From: Marinagarivorans algicola
GTDB taxonomy: Bacteria > Pseudomonadota > Gammaproteobacteria > Pseudomonadales > Cellvibrionaceae
NCBI RefSeq assembly: GCF_001292705.1
Contig: NZ_LGAK01000014.1
Coordinates: 62,001 to 126,000 of the forward strand
Direction of reading: 5' to 3'
DNA length: 64,000 nucleotides
This document shows positions 39,605 through 49,536 of the stretch, piece after piece. The notes under the pieces are model-generated. The model worked only from the letters and a program-made list of their open reading frames with translations, did not search any database and was not told the DNA's origin. Each line of letters starts with the position of its first letter. Position 1 is the first letter of the stretch. Made by a program: the position numbers and the translations under genes.

Positions 39605-40279
39605 TTAAGACTCACCCCAAGTGGCAATGACTGCATCAATATCATTCTTATGCTGGCGCATGGCTTGTGCAAACTGCTGCTGAAAGTTACTGCCTAGGTT
39701 AATTCCGTTAAGCACAACATTAATCAGCAACCAATCACCTGTTTTTGATTGCCCCATAGTATAGGCCACGGTGTTAGTACCATCTTTACCGGCAACCTCT
39801 TGGGTGACTTGTACTTTGCGCTGGCCGCTCACATCGCCGGTGGGCGGTACTGTGGTAATTTTAAAGTCAGAGTAATTTGCCAAGCCCTTAGCAAAGGTTT
39901 CTACCATGGTTGACTGAAAGGTTTTAGCAAAAGCTTCGCGCTGTGCTTTAGTGGCTGTTTTGTAATGCTGAGCCATTACCGACTTCGCAATATAAGAAAA
40001 AGCCACTACAGGCTCTAATAAATCAGAGACTTGAGTGTAATAAGCTTGCGGATCATCGGCCATCAGCTGCGTGCTACGACGAATAATCGCCATCATGTCT
40101 TCAGTCACTTGCGTTACAGCGGCATGCGCAGTGCCCGGTTTCGCTTTTTGCGTATCGGCTTGCTTAACCTCGATTTTTTTGGGTTCTGTTTTTTCGATGG
40201 TTTGCTCCGCAGCGTTCACCGCATGGCCTCCGAATACTAACCCACCCAGTAACGCGGCGCGCACCAAAATAGCTAACAT
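39605..40279 (-). CDS. mlaC: Phospholipid-binding ABC transport accessory protein MlaC
   Basis: MlaC is a periplasmic shuttle that carries phospholipid between outer and inner membranes. The 224-residue protein has a signal peptide (MLAILVRAALLGGLVFGGHAVNA) and a Lys-rich spacer. The MlaC/Ttg2D domain is seen in FSYIAKSVMAQHYKTATKAQREAFAKTFQSTMVETFAKGL and NGINLGSNFQQQFAQ. mlaF, mlaE, mlaD and mlaB are missing from their usual places. The downstream gap to ibaG (about 180 bases) is too small for mlaB. Confidence 0.93.
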   Translation of the reverse strand: MLAILVRAALLGGLVFGGHAVNAAEQTIEKTEPKKIEVKQADTQKAKPGTAHAAVTQVTEDMMAIIRRSTQLMADDPQAYYTQVSDLLEPVVAFSYIAKSVMAQHYKTATKAQREAFAKTFQSTMVETFAKGLANYSDFKITTVPPTGDVSGQRKVQVTQEVAGKDGTNTVAYTMGQSKTGDWLLINVVLNGINLGSNFQQQFAQAMRQHKNDIDAVIATWGES

Positions 40280-40600
40280 ACCCTTCTCCTAAAATAGACT
40301 GATCATTATTAAAAATTAAGCGTACAGTGTACGCTCACTAAACTGAACTTAAACCAAATAGATACCACATAGACTCCATAGACGCTAAAAGTTTTATCTT
40401 GCGCACAATAAATAGACATATGACGCCTGATAGAAGGATTGGCTCAAAATAAACGCACACAAAGACTTGAATGCCAAAAATAAGAACATATCGTATACCA
40501 GTTGTTTACTGACAAGCTCGCCATGCATCAGTACCATGTGCGCCTATTCTTTATAGCCACTTTTTTGTAGCGCTATATTTACCGACTAGAGGATTTCCTT
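40280..40600. other. Divergent promoter region between mlaC and yrbG
   Basis: 321 bases with no gene. At 40319-40335 there is a perfect palindrome AGCGTACA-G-TGTACGCT, 40 bases upstream of the mlaC ATG. It is well placed as a repressor operator over the mlaC promoter, but no regulator is identified. Confidence 0.65.
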
Positions 40601-41587
40601 GTGCCAGAGTTACTACCCGCCGCCCTTGCAATTATCGCCGGTTTTATCGGTCTTGTGTGGAGTGCCGATCGCTTCGTAGGAGCCAGCGCCGCTATTGCAA
40701 AACTCGCCGGCCTAGCCCCATTAATGATTGGCTTAACCATAGTATCACTGGGTACTTCGGCCCCCGAAATCATGGTGTCGATCAGTGCTGCATTAAAAGG
40801 TGCCGGTGACTTGGCAGTGGGCAATGCACTTGGTTCTAATCTGGCCAATATGGGTATGGTATTAGGCGCGACGGCTTTAATTGCTCGTCTCCCTATCCAA
40901 AAACATCTATTTACCTGCGAACTACCCGTTTTATTGCTAGTAACCGCCGTGGCAGGCTTTGTACTTTACGATGCTAAACTTACAGCGGTAGACGGATTTA
41001 TACTGGCCGGCTTATTGGTGCCTGTCATGCTTTTTATTATTCGCATGAAAACACGCAGTATTACCCCCGCTGAAGTAAGCGCCGAAGAAGAGGATATTCC
41101 TGACATGACTAAGGGCCAAGCGGCAGTATGGTTTTTAGTCGGCTTAGCCGTACTCATCGGGAGTGCCGAATTGCTGGTTTACGGTGCCGAAACGACCGCC
41201 TTGGCTTTTGGCGTGAGCCCTTTAATTATCGGCCTCACCGTGATTGCTATTGGCACGAGCCTACCTGAACTGGCAGCATCCGTAATGAGTGCCATTAAAG
41301 GACACTATGATATTGCTTTAGGCAATGTGATTGGGTCGAATATATTTAACCTTTTAGCTGTTATGGCGGTACCGGGTCTCATTGCAACCACAACCATTGA
41401 CCCCGCCGCATTTACCCGTGACTATGTCGCTATGGCAGGTTTAACAGCGCTACTAGCCTTTGGTATGGTCGCCACTTACTGGTTCAACAAAAACAAAGAC
41501 AAGGCCGGCATTGGATGGCCGTTTGGGATTGTGCTATTAACCCTTTATGTGGGTTATTATGGTTTACTGTATAAAGCTATTGCTTAG
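40601..41587 (+). CDS. yrbG: CaCA-family Na+/Ca2+-type cation antiporter (YrbG)
   Basis: A 328-residue membrane protein of two homologous halves. The alpha repeats GLTIVSLGTSAPEIMVS (about 46-62) and GLTVIAIGTSLPELAASV (about 209-226) carry the acidic ion-site residues, and GNALGSNLANMG and GNVIGSNIFNLL are the paired GxxxGSN motifs. It starts at a GTG with a GAGG site and heads the kdsD-lpt cluster, as in E. coli. The transported ion is not proven. Confidence 0.93.
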   Translation: MPELLPAALAIIAGFIGLVWSADRFVGASAAIAKLAGLAPLMIGLTIVSLGTSAPEIMVSISAALKGAGDLAVGNALGSNLANMGMVLGATALIARLPIQKHLFTCELPVLLLVTAVAGFVLYDAKLTAVDGFILAGLLVPVMLFIIRMKTRSITPAEVSAEEEDIPDMTKGQAAVWFLVGLAVLIGSAELLVYGAETTALAFGVSPLIIGLTVIAIGTSLPELAASVMSAIKGHYDIALGNVIGSNIFNLLAVMAVPGLIATTTIDPAAFTRDYVAMAGLTALLAFGMVATYWFNKNKDKAGIGWPFGIVLLTLYVGYYGLLYKAIA

Positions 41588-41724
41588 TACTAACAGGGGC
41601 GGTAATTCACCCACATCACTGAAAGTGCATCATGTAAGTCACTAAACAGTCCAGTCATCACCTCAATAGCGGTCACATACCTGCGGCCGCTTGAAATCGT
41701 ATAGAGTCTTTTACTGACCATCGC

Positions 41725-41758
41725 TTTAACAGACTAAGCCTTTTAACAGACTAAGCCT
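41725..41758. repeat. 17-bp tandem duplication upstream of kdsD
   Basis: TTTAACAGACTAAGCCT occurs twice head to tail, ending 32 bases before the kdsD ATG. It probably affects the leader or promoter spacing. Confidence 0.85.
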
Positions 41759-41790
41759 TGCTAAAAGGTTGCACAACAACAGGATTACAT

Positions 41791-42762
41791 ATGACCGATC
41801 AGTCATTGATTGCCGCCGGTAAGCGCACTGTCGCCATAGAGCGCGACGCCCTCACTCAACTGCATGAACAAATCGATGCGCAGTTTGCCGCTGCCTGTCA
41901 TTTGATGATGGCTGTGAAAGGTCACACGATTGTGCTCGGTGTCGGAAAATCAGGTCATATCGGTAAAAAAATTGCCGCCACTTTAGCCAGTACTGGCACA
42001 CCAGCATTTTTCGTGCACCCCGTTGAGGCGGGACACGGTGATCTTGGCATGATTACAGCCAACGACATTGTACTCACATTATCTAATTCAGGTAACTCGA
42101 GCGAAATTCTTACATTACTGCCGGCACTCAAACGCCAAGGCACTAAAATTATTGCACTGGTGGGCAATACCCAATCGGCGCTCGCACAAGGCGCCGATGT
42201 CGTACTCAATGCGACCGTTAATCAAGAAGCGTGCCCACATAATTTATCGCCTACCGCCAGCACAACCGCCGCCCTTGCGATAGGTGATGCTTTAGCCATT
42301 GCCTTACTAGAGGCACGCCAATTTACACGCGATGATTTTGCACGCACCCACCCCAGCGGTACACTCGGTAGGCGCTTGCTCTTAAAAGTCAGCGATGTTA
42401 TGCGCAGTAATGGTGACATACCTGCGGTTACACCCGAGACATCAGTAAGTAAAACGCTCGCACTTATGAGCCAAAAAGGGCTCGGCATGACCACCGTTAT
42501 CGATGACAAACATACACTGCTGGGGGTTTTTACCGATGGAGACTTGCGCCGTGTACTAGACAAAGGCGCCACAATTACCCATGCCTGTATCGGGGAGTTT
42601 ATGACCCATCAACCACAAACAGTTAGTGCCGATACCCTCGCCATTGAGGCACTAGAGAATATGGAGGCCCGTAAAATCACCACCTTGGTTGTCGCTGATC
42701 GGCAAAATCATATTGAAGGCGTTCTACACCTACATGACTTGCTGCGTGCAGGGCTGGTGTAA
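41791..42762 (+). CDS. kdsD: Arabinose-5-phosphate isomerase KdsD
   Basis: KdsD makes D-arabinose 5-phosphate for KDO synthesis. The 323-residue protein has an N-terminal SIS domain (GVGKSGHIGKKIAATLASTGT and LSNSGNSSEILTLLPALKR) and two C-terminal CBS domains. The ATG at 41791 has AGGA upstream; an earlier in-frame start is not supported. It lies in cluster with kdsC and the lpt genes. Confidence 0.96.
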   Translation: MTDQSLIAAGKRTVAIERDALTQLHEQIDAQFAAACHLMMAVKGHTIVLGVGKSGHIGKKIAATLASTGTPAFFVHPVEAGHGDLGMITANDIVLTLSNSGNSSEILTLLPALKRQGTKIIALVGNTQSALAQGADVVLNATVNQEACPHNLSPTASTTAALAIGDALAIALLEARQFTRDDFARTHPSGTLGRRLLLKVSDVMRSNGDIPAVTPETSVSKTLALMSQKGLGMTTVIDDKHTLLGVFTDGDLRRVLDKGATITHACIGEFMTHQPQTVSADTLAIEALENMEARKITTLVVADRQNHIEGVLHLHDLLRAGLV

Positions 42763-42866
42763 ATCCTTATATTTATTCACCGCTTGATTCATCCATTGCT
42801 TGCTTAACCATTAATTACTAGTATCTTGCGCACCTTCACATTCACTTGCTCACAGGTTGTCACTTC

Positions 42867-43490
42867 ATGACCAGTAATACCTTCAATAATGCTGCTCTAT
42901 TAAAAGCCAAAAATATCCGCTTATTGGTCCTTGATGTCGATGGTATTTTAAGTGATGGCCGTATTACTTTTAGCGAAAGCGGCGAAGAACTCAAGAGTTT
43001 TCATACCCTCGACGGCCAGGGTATTCGCTTGCTATTGCGTGCCGGTATTCATGTTGCTGTTATTACGGGTCGCAAAAGCACTATTGTTGCTAAACGCTGT
43101 GCCGACTTGGGCATCAGTTTAGTGGCTCAAGGCCGCGAAGATAAATACACTGCCCTGCAAGAGCTACTCGCCACTTTGCCAACACCACCGGCCATGGAGC
43201 ATATTGCCCATATGGGAGACGATCTACCTGATCTTTTAATTATGACACAAGTAGGTCTAGCCTTAAGCGTACCCAATGGTCATATCGAAGTGCGCAACCG
43301 CGCGCACTGGCAAAGCAGCCGTCAAGGCGGCCAAGGTGCTGTACGCGAAGCTTGTGATGCCCTTTTACTCGCCCAAGAAAAATACCAAGATATTATCGAC
43401 TTTTACACCGCCACGGTACCCGCTCAAACTAACACCGCGCACACTCCAGCGCGCACAACAACCAGCCCAAGCACAGGTCGCAACACGTGA
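42867..43490 (+). CDS. kdsC: 3-deoxy-D-manno-octulosonate-8-phosphate phosphatase KdsC
   Basis: KdsC is an HAD-type phosphatase that gives free KDO. The 207-residue protein has the DVDGILSDG motif (Asp23 and Asp25), TGRKS, and MGDDLPDLL. It ends in a Thr/Ala/Pro-rich extension of about 25 residues not typical of the family. Its TGA overlaps the GTG start of lptC, so translation is coupled. Confidence 0.95.
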   Translation: MTSNTFNNAALLKAKNIRLLVLDVDGILSDGRITFSESGEELKSFHTLDGQGIRLLLRAGIHVAVITGRKSTIVAKRCADLGISLVAQGREDKYTALQELLATLPTPPAMEHIAHMGDDLPDLLIMTQVGLALSVPNGHIEVRNRAHWQSSRQGGQGAVREACDALLLAQEKYQDIIDFYTATVPAQTNTAHTPARTTTSPSTGRNT

Positions 43491-44074
43491 AAAACTGGCT
43501 TTATATTGCATTAATCTGCACGATTACAGGCGCCATGATTTTACTCTGGGAAAGCAACCCCAACATTTTATTGCCCGAGCAACAAGCCTCGCCCTTTGAA
43601 CGCTTTCCTTATGCGGTGCTTCATGATGCCCGCACCAGCCACTTTAATGAAGAAGGCCTGCTCACTTACGAGTTTGATGCGGTAACGCTTAAACACTTCA
43701 GGGCCGATATGCAAAGCTCTTCAGCGCAAGACTACATGCTTATCACCGCGCCAAAACTCACTATTTATGGCGACTCCACCCCCTGGCATCTTACCGCCAA
43801 ACAAGGCAAAGTGATGGCTCAAGGTGAGAAGTTGACACTTTGGGATGATGTCAAGGTGTGGCAATCAGCCGATATAGATAACAACGGCACTATGGAACTG
43901 ACCACGCAAACCATTGACATATACCCCATGCAAAAACGCATTGCAACCGCCGCTCATGTTCACATTGAGGGGCCCAACGGCACCGTCGACGCCGACGGTT
44001 TAGAAGTCGATATGGTAACCCAACGCATTAAACTACTCGCCAATGTCAGAGGCAAACATGACCCTATTCAATAG
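43487..44074 (+). CDS. lptC: LPS export bitopic membrane protein LptC
   Basis: 195 residues with a single N-terminal transmembrane segment (LYIALICTITGAMILLW, about 4-20) and a periplasmic beta-jellyroll domain of the LptC/OstA type. LptC passes LPS from LptBFG to LptA. It starts at GTG overlapping the kdsC stop and its end overlaps the start of lptA. Confidence 0.92.
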   Translation: MKNWLYIALICTITGAMILLWESNPNILLPEQQASPFERFPYAVLHDARTSHFNEEGLLTYEFDAVTLKHFRADMQSSSAQDYMLITAPKLTIYGDSTPWHLTAKQGKVMAQGEKLTLWDDVKVWQSADIDNNGTMELTTQTIDIYPMQKRIATAAHVHIEGPNGTVDADGLEVDMVTQRIKLLANVRGKHDPIQ

Positions 44075-44747
44075 CTCTAAAGCGCGTATATTTTTAGCCA
44101 CAACGCTAAGCTTTAGCGCTTTAAGTTTCAGCATACCAGCACTGAGCTTACAAAGTGACCGCAACCAACCGATTACCATTGATGCCAACACCGCTGAGCG
44201 CGATGAGCTCGCAGGCACCACCACTTATGCCGGTAATGTAGAAATGGCTCAAGGCTCGATGCGCATTAATGCTGATAAAATTGTTATTTATAATACCAAA
44301 GACAAAGTCACAAAAATCATTGCCCGCGGCAAGCCTGCCGCCTATCAGCAAAAGCCTAACGATACCGAAGGCAAGGTGGTCGCTCGCGCCAATATATTAG
44401 AGTATCAAATTGACAAAGAAACACTGCGCTTATTAGAGGGCGCTTCGCTACAACAAGAGGGTACAAGCCTATCAGGCAACACCATAGAATACGATGTGCG
44501 TCGATCGGTGGTTAAAGCCGGTAGTGATGCCAAACAAAATCAACGCGTACGCATGGTGATTCCGCCTAAAGCATTACAATCTAATGAAAAAGACCCACTT
44601 GATCGTGCGCAAGTTAGGCCTAATATGCCACAACCCGCTCCTGCACCTAAGCCCAATATTCCATCTAATATGAAACCCAGCCTGAAGCCTACCGAGGCCA
44701 ACACTCAGCCCGGCCTTAGCGTCACAAACCAAGAGTCTGAACAGTAA
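44058..44747 (+). CDS. lptA: LPS periplasmic bridge protein LptA
   Basis: A 229-residue precursor with a signal peptide (about 1-32) and a beta-jellyroll body ([20 protein letters not shown], then [12 protein letters not shown]). LptA polymerises into the periplasmic LPS bridge. The ATG at 44058 has AGAGG upstream and overlaps the lptC end. The C-terminus is a proline-rich disordered tail, longer than in E. coli LptA. Confidence 0.93.
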   Translation: MTLFNSSKARIFLATTLSFSALSFSIPALSLQSDRNQPITIDANTAERDELAGTTTYAGNVEMAQGSMRINADKIVIYNTKDKVTKIIARGKPAAYQQKPNDTEGKVVARANILEYQIDKETLRLLEGASLQQEGTSLSGNTIEYDVRRSVVKAGSDAKQNQRVRMVIPPKALQSNEKDPLDRAQVRPNMPQPAPAPKPNIPSNMKPSLKPTEANTQPGLSVTNQESEQ

Positions 44748-45472
44748 TGGCTACTCTCGAAGCTAAAAATCTCGCCAAAAGCTATGGCGCGCGCAGTATT
44801 GTGCATGATGTATCTATGCAAGTAGATACCCACCAAATTGTCGGCTTGCTCGGCCCCAATGGCGCAGGCAAAACAACGTGTTTTTATATGATTGCGGGTA
44901 TTGTGCGCGCCGACAAAGGACAGGTCTTTATCAATGGGCAAGATGTCACTCGCAAGCCCATGCATGAGCGCGCGCGCTTGGGCCTAGGCTACCTGCCACA
45001 AGAGGCCTCCGTATTTCGCAAACTCACCGTCACCGAAAATATCTTAGCCATACTAGAAACTCGTAAAGACCTCAAACGTAAAGATCGCATTAGCGAGACT
45101 AACAAGCTTATCGAGGAGTTTCATATTCCTCATATCAAAGACAGCTTAGGCATGGCGTTATCAGGAGGCGAGCGCCGGCGTGTCGAAATCGCGCGTGCAC
45201 TCGCGGCAAACCCTGAATTTATTTTACTGGATGAACCTTTTGCTGGTGTTGACCCCATCTCGGTCTCCGACATTAAACACATTGTATCGCACCTGCGCGA
45301 TCGTGGGATTGGCGTACTCATCACCGATCATAATGTGCGCGAAACGCTCGATATTTGTGAACAAGCGTATATCGTGGGTGAGGGTCACATTATTGCATCG
45401 GGCTCACCACAGACGGTGCTGCAAAACCAAAAAGTCAAAGAAGTTTATTTAGGCCAAGACTTTAAACTCTAA
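44747..45472 (+). CDS. lptB: LPS export ABC ATPase LptB
   Basis: A 241-residue cytoplasmic ATPase that powers LPS extraction with LptF/G. Walker [10 protein letters not shown] (36-44), signature [15 protein letters not shown] and Walker [13 protein letters not shown] are present. The ATG overlaps the lptA stop (TAATG). lptF and lptG are not in this cluster, as is usual. Confidence 0.97.
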   Translation: MATLEAKNLAKSYGARSIVHDVSMQVDTHQIVGLLGPNGAGKTTCFYMIAGIVRADKGQVFINGQDVTRKPMHERARLGLGYLPQEASVFRKLTVTENILAILETRKDLKRKDRISETNKLIEEFHIPHIKDSLGMALSGGERRRVEIARALAANPEFILLDEPFAGVDPISVSDIKHIVSHLRDRGIGVLITDHNVRETLDICEQAYIVGEGHIIASGSPQTVLQNQKVKEVYLGQDFKL

Positions 45473-45846
45473 TACACTAGCGCACCTTGAATACGATAAA
45501 CAACCATGTCACTTTAAGCACACAAGGATGTGCGCCTGCCCCTATTACACTTTTGCCCCTATAGATCATCGTATGCCCGTACAATTGCGCGTCCTTGCGC
45601 TTTGCATACTGACTGATAGTCTACCCAAGGGCCATAACATGCTATTTCCGTGAGTCACCTCTCCATTTCTTAGAGATGGCCTAAAGTTTGCTTTTGCCAA
45701 CCATTGCAGAGCACGCCTAGGATGACTACAATCATACTAAGATGTCCAAAAAATATTGCGCTGAATAATATTGCTCGCGATACGCTTATCCGGTGCACTA
45801 TTGGGCCAACCACTATTGGGCCAACCCTTGGCAAATCAGGTATTTC
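45473..45846. other. Intergenic region upstream of rpoN
   Basis: 374 bases with no gene. CACTATTGGGCCAAC is perfectly duplicated at 45796-45810 and 45811-45825, ending 21 bases before the rpoN ATG. A weak hairpin (CCATTTC/GAGATGG) lies near 45661-45680. This may be the rpoN promoter or leader. Confidence 0.6.
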
Positions 45847-47376
45847 ATGAAGCACTCTTTGCAACTTAAAATCGGCACGCAACTCACCATGACACCTCAG
45901 TTGCAACAAGCTATTCGCCTGTTGCAACTTTCCACATTAGACTTACAAAATGAAATTCAAGAAGCCCTTGAAAACAACCCCATGCTCGAAGCCACAGAAG
46001 ATAGCAGCTTAGCGAATCTCGACACGCCAGAGCAAGCCAACTCACAAGCCGAGCCCACCAAAGAGGCGCTTAATACCGATGCCTCCAATACCCATAGCGC
46101 CGAAAGCGCGCCCGAAAATACCAATGATGCCAACGAGCAAACCGCAAGCGATGACTGGAACGAGAATATTCCCAGCGATTTAGCCGTTGATACCAGCTGG
46201 GATGAAATTTACCCCACTAGTTCAGGCTCTGGCTTATCCCGGCCAGAAAACGATGACTTCGACTACGACTCACGCAATGCCAGCACCGAAACCCTCCAAG
46301 ATCATTTAATGTGGCAGCTGAATTTAACCCCTATGAGCCCAATCGATAACGACATTGCAACAGCCATTATTGATGCTGTGGAGCCCAGCGGTATGCTCAG
46401 CCAAAGCCTCGATGATATTTACGAAGGCATGCTAAACAGCTACCCAGAACTTGAAGAAGATGAAGTAGTTGCCGTGCTTCACCGGGTACAACAATTTGAC
46501 CCCGCTGGTGTGGCGTGTCGCAATATTAGCGAATGCCTCGACTTACAATTGCGACAATTACCGCATGAAACGCCAGGGTTTAAAACCGCTAGAGCTTTAA
46601 TCGCAGATTACTTACCGCTATTGGGCAACCGTGATTTCAAGCAATTAATGCGCAAACTCAGAGTCAAAGAACCCGAACTCCAAGAAGCCATCGCACTCAT
46701 TCAAACACTCAATCCTAAGCCTGGCGATTTTATTAGCCCCTCCGATACCCAATACGTTGTACCCGATGTCTTCGTCAGCAAAAGTAATGGCCGCTGGCAA
46801 GTGAGCCTCAACCCCGAAATCGCCCCCAAACTGCAAATCAACTCCGGCTATGCCTCTATGGTTAAACGTGCCGATAGCAGCAGCGATAACACCTACCTCA
46901 AAGACAACCTGCAAGAGGCGCGATGGTTTTTAAAAAGCTTGCAAAGCCGCAACGAAACACTCTTAAAAGTAGCTACATGTATTGTAGAGCGCCAACAAGG
47001 CTTTTTAGATCACGGCCCCGAAGCTATGAAACCGATGGTACTTCATGATGTAGCTGAAATGGTCGAAATGCATGAATCCACAATATCCCGTGTGACCACA
47101 CAAAAATTTATGCATACACCGCAAGGCATTTTTGAATTAAAGTATTTTTTTTCAAGCCACGTGGCTACAGAATCTGGTGGTGAGTGCTCATCTACCGCCA
47201 TTCGCGCTATTATCAAAAAGCTTGTGGCTGCCGAGAATACCCGTAAACCACTGAGTGACTCAAAGATCACAGACTTGCTGGCAGAGCAAGGAATTAAAGT
47301 CGCACGCCGTACGATTGCAAAATATCGTGAATCTTTACAGATTCCCCCCTCAAATGAGCGCAAACAACTTGTATAA
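45847..47376 (+). CDS. rpoN: RNA polymerase sigma-54 factor
   Basis: RpoN directs transcription from -24/-12 promoters with help from NtrC-type activators such as PrsR. The 509-residue protein has the Gln-rich region I ([23 protein letters not shown]) and an acidic linker (about 60-140). A core-binding and HTH region follows, then the RpoN box [10 protein letters not shown] near the C-terminus. The ATG at 45847 is chosen over an upstream in-frame start because region I begins there. hpf, usually the next gene, is absent. Confidence 0.97.
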   Translation: MKHSLQLKIGTQLTMTPQLQQAIRLLQLSTLDLQNEIQEALENNPMLEATEDSSLANLDTPEQANSQAEPTKEALNTDASNTHSAESAPENTNDANEQTASDDWNENIPSDLAVDTSWDEIYPTSSGSGLSRPENDDFDYDSRNASTETLQDHLMWQLNLTPMSPIDNDIATAIIDAVEPSGMLSQSLDDIYEGMLNSYPELEEDEVVAVLHRVQQFDPAGVACRNISECLDLQLRQLPHETPGFKTARALIADYLPLLGNRDFKQLMRKLRVKEPELQEAIALIQTLNPKPGDFISPSDTQYVVPDVFVSKSNGRWQVSLNPEIAPKLQINSGYASMVKRADSSSDNTYLKDNLQEARWFLKSLQSRNETLLKVATCIVERQQGFLDHGPEAMKPMVLHDVAEMVEMHESTISRVTTQKFMHTPQGIFELKYFFSSHVATESGGECSSTAIRAIIKKLVAAENTRKPLSDSKITDLLAEQGIKVARRTIAKYRESLQIPPSNERKQLV

Positions 47377-47427
47377 TGCCCGCCTTTGAGCACATTAAAC
47401 GCTCGCAAGTTTGCCATTAGGTTGTTT

Positions 47428-47886
47428 ATGCCCTTAGATAAAATGCTCTCAGCTAATCGTGTTGCCTGCCACATGCCATGCACCAGTAAAAAGCGGGCGC
47501 TAGAAGCACTGGCTGAGTTAATAGCCAGCAGCGTGCCCACCCTTAACGCTGAAGACTTATTCAGCCAGCTTATTAACCGTGAACGCTTAGGCTCTACCGG
47601 TATTGGTGCAGGCATTGCCATACCGCATTGCCGCTTTGCTACCGGCGGAGCCTCAATTTGTGCTGTCATGACGCTAGAGCAAGCTATTGATTTCGAAGCC
47701 GTCGACAATCAGCCTGTCGATGTTATTTTTGCCATGCTCGTTCCAGAAGATGCCGATAATGACCACTTACAAAATTTAGCCGCACTCGCCGAGGCTCTAC
47801 AAATTAAACAATACCCCAATACCTTGCGGCAAGCACAAACATCACACGATTTATTTGATGCAGCCACAAAACCTTTTGTAAACTAG
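47428..47886 (+). CDS. ptsN: Nitrogen-PTS EIIA component PtsN
   Basis: A 152-residue EIIA-Ntr protein with the phosphorylatable His67 in GAGIAIPHCRF. It takes phosphate from Npr and regulates potassium and nitrogen metabolism. The start at 47428 gives the family N-terminus. It lies 51 bases after rpoN, where hpf normally intervenes. Confidence 0.94.
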   Translation: MPLDKMLSANRVACHMPCTSKKRALEALAELIASSVPTLNAEDLFSQLINRERLGSTGIGAGIAIPHCRFATGGASICAVMTLEQAIDFEAVDNQPVDVIFAMLVPEDADNDHLQNLAALAEALQIKQYPNTLRQAQTSHDLFDAATKPFVN

Positions 47887-48048
47887 CCGTTAAAACGCTA
47901 GGATTTAAACCGCTACAGATCAAAACACTAAGCACCTAAAATGCTCTATGCTTGGCTGAAGTGACAACATGTTACAACGCACTCGTATCAACGAGACAGA
48001 CTTGAAGGTATCTATCATCACGAGCAATAAGCTCATCAGGAGGTTAAC

Positions 48049-48924
48049 GTGCAATTTATTGTTGTCAGCGGTCGCTCAGGCTCTGGGAAATCAACGGCGC
48101 TTCAACTATTAGAAGACTGCGGCTATACCTGCATAGACAACCTCCCCGTGAGCCTATTACCGGCACTTATCGGGCAAATGAAAGCCGCCGATAAAGGTGA
48201 CTTAAAACTCGCCGTTGGAATTGACGCACGCAATATCGGTGGAGATCTAAGCCGATACCCCAGTATTATTAAAGCCTGCAATTTAGAGTCTTCGCAATTT
48301 ACTACCATTTTTTTGGATGCGAGTAATACCGTATTGCTCAAACGCTTTAGCGAAACCCGTCGCAAGCATCCGCTGTCTGACAACAGCGTCGGCCTAAAGC
48401 AAGCCATTGACAACGAGCGCAGTATTTTAGAGCCCGTTGCCAATCTCGCCGACGTCACACTCGACACCAGCACACTAACACTGCATGAGCTGCGTAGCGT
48501 TATCCGCAAAAAAATTGTCGGCGAAACCCGCACAACAGCGGCACTCAGTTTTGAGTCCTTTGGGTTTAAATACGGCATGCCTGTCGATGCTGATTTTGTT
48601 TTTGATGTTCGCTGCCTGCCCAATCCGTTTTGGAAGCCCGAGTTGCGCAGCCACACCGGGCTCGAAGCGCCAGTGCAAGCTTTTTTAACCGAGCAACCCG
48701 AAGTCATGAGTATGATCGATGATATCGCTGCTTTTATTAGTAAATGGCTACCGGCTTTTCAGGCCAATAACCGTAGCTACTTTACCGTAGCTATTGGATG
48801 CACCGGCGGCATGCACCGCTCGGTTTTTATTGCAGAGCAACTCACACGCCTGTTCAAAAGCCACTATTCCAATGTACAAGTACGCCATCGCCAACTCGCC
48901 GGCCAAGCCGAGCCCATACATTAA
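48049..48924 (+). CDS. rapZ: RNase adapter RapZ
   Basis: A 291-residue P-loop protein. The N-terminal Walker A is GRSGSGKST (8-16) and the C-terminal domain has the conserved VAIGCTGGMHRSVFIAEQL. In E. coli RapZ directs RNase E to GlmZ and senses glucosamine-6-phosphate; GlmZ-type control here is inferred. It starts at GTG with AGGAGG upstream, and is placed between ptsN and npr as usual. Confidence 0.96.
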   Translation: MQFIVVSGRSGSGKSTALQLLEDCGYTCIDNLPVSLLPALIGQMKAADKGDLKLAVGIDARNIGGDLSRYPSIIKACNLESSQFTTIFLDASNTVLLKRFSETRRKHPLSDNSVGLKQAIDNERSILEPVANLADVTLDTSTLTLHELRSVIRKKIVGETRTTAALSFESFGFKYGMPVDADFVFDVRCLPNPFWKPELRSHTGLEAPVQAFLTEQPEVMSMIDDIAAFISKWLPAFQANNRSYFTVAIGCTGGMHRSVFIAEQLTRLFKSHYSNVQVRHRQLAGQAEPIH

Positions 48925-48979
48925 CTCGACTCAAAACCCGATTGACCCATCCCCAGCTTCACAATATAAAGCGATACGT

Positions 48980-49013
48980 CAATCTAACATTTACAACAAT
49001 CTAACATTTAGAA
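48980..49013. repeat. 17-bp tandem duplication between rapZ and npr
   Basis: Near-identical units (CAATCTAACATTTA plus CAA or GAA) start at 48980 and 48997, followed by a GAACTTA doublet. It lies about 150 bases before the npr ATG. Confidence 0.8.
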
Positions 49014-49164
49014 CTTAGAACTTAAAACCTAGGCCCAAAAACCCTATGACATGACCCAAACAATACGAAACACCCACAGTATCAGCCACCCACTCTAGCA
49101 CCACCAATGTAGTGAATTGTATCGAGTCACAAAGATATCCACCCAAGCCCAGTTAAGGCCCTGT

Positions 49165-49434
49165 ATGAGCGAACTCACGACAACCATTTGCAATAAGCTC
49201 GGCCTTCATGCCCGTGCCGCCAGTAAACTTGCCAATACCGCCAGCCAATTTGGCAGCAAAGTGTGGGTCAGTTGTAACGGTAAAAGTATTGATGCCAAAA
49301 GTATTATGTCACTGATGTTGTTAGCCGCTTGCAAAGGCACACCCATTAGTATTCGCGCAGAAGGTAACGATGCCGAAGACGCGGTAAAAGCTGTCGTTGC
49401 TTTAATTAATAATCGATTTGATGAAAGTGAATAA
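49165..49434 (+). CDS. ptsO: Phosphocarrier protein Npr (PtsO), HPr-like
   Basis: An 89-residue HPr family protein with phospho-His15 in KLGLHARAASK and the SIDAKSIMSLMLLAA helix, where HPr Ser46 would sit. It is the middle carrier of the nitrogen phosphotransfer chain (PtsP to Npr to PtsN). The start at 49165 (AAGG upstream) is preferred over 49117. Confidence 0.93.
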   Translation: MSELTTTICNKLGLHARAASKLANTASQFGSKVWVSCNGKSIDAKSIMSLMLLAACKGTPISIRAEGNDAEDAVKAVVALINNRFDESE

Positions 49435-49536
49435 AGCTATCTCTCGCCTTTACTCTTAGTGGCCGCGCATTTACCGAGTACATCCCAGCAGGATGAACTG
49501 CCATCGCGGCTAACAATAGCCTTACAGAGCTGTAAT

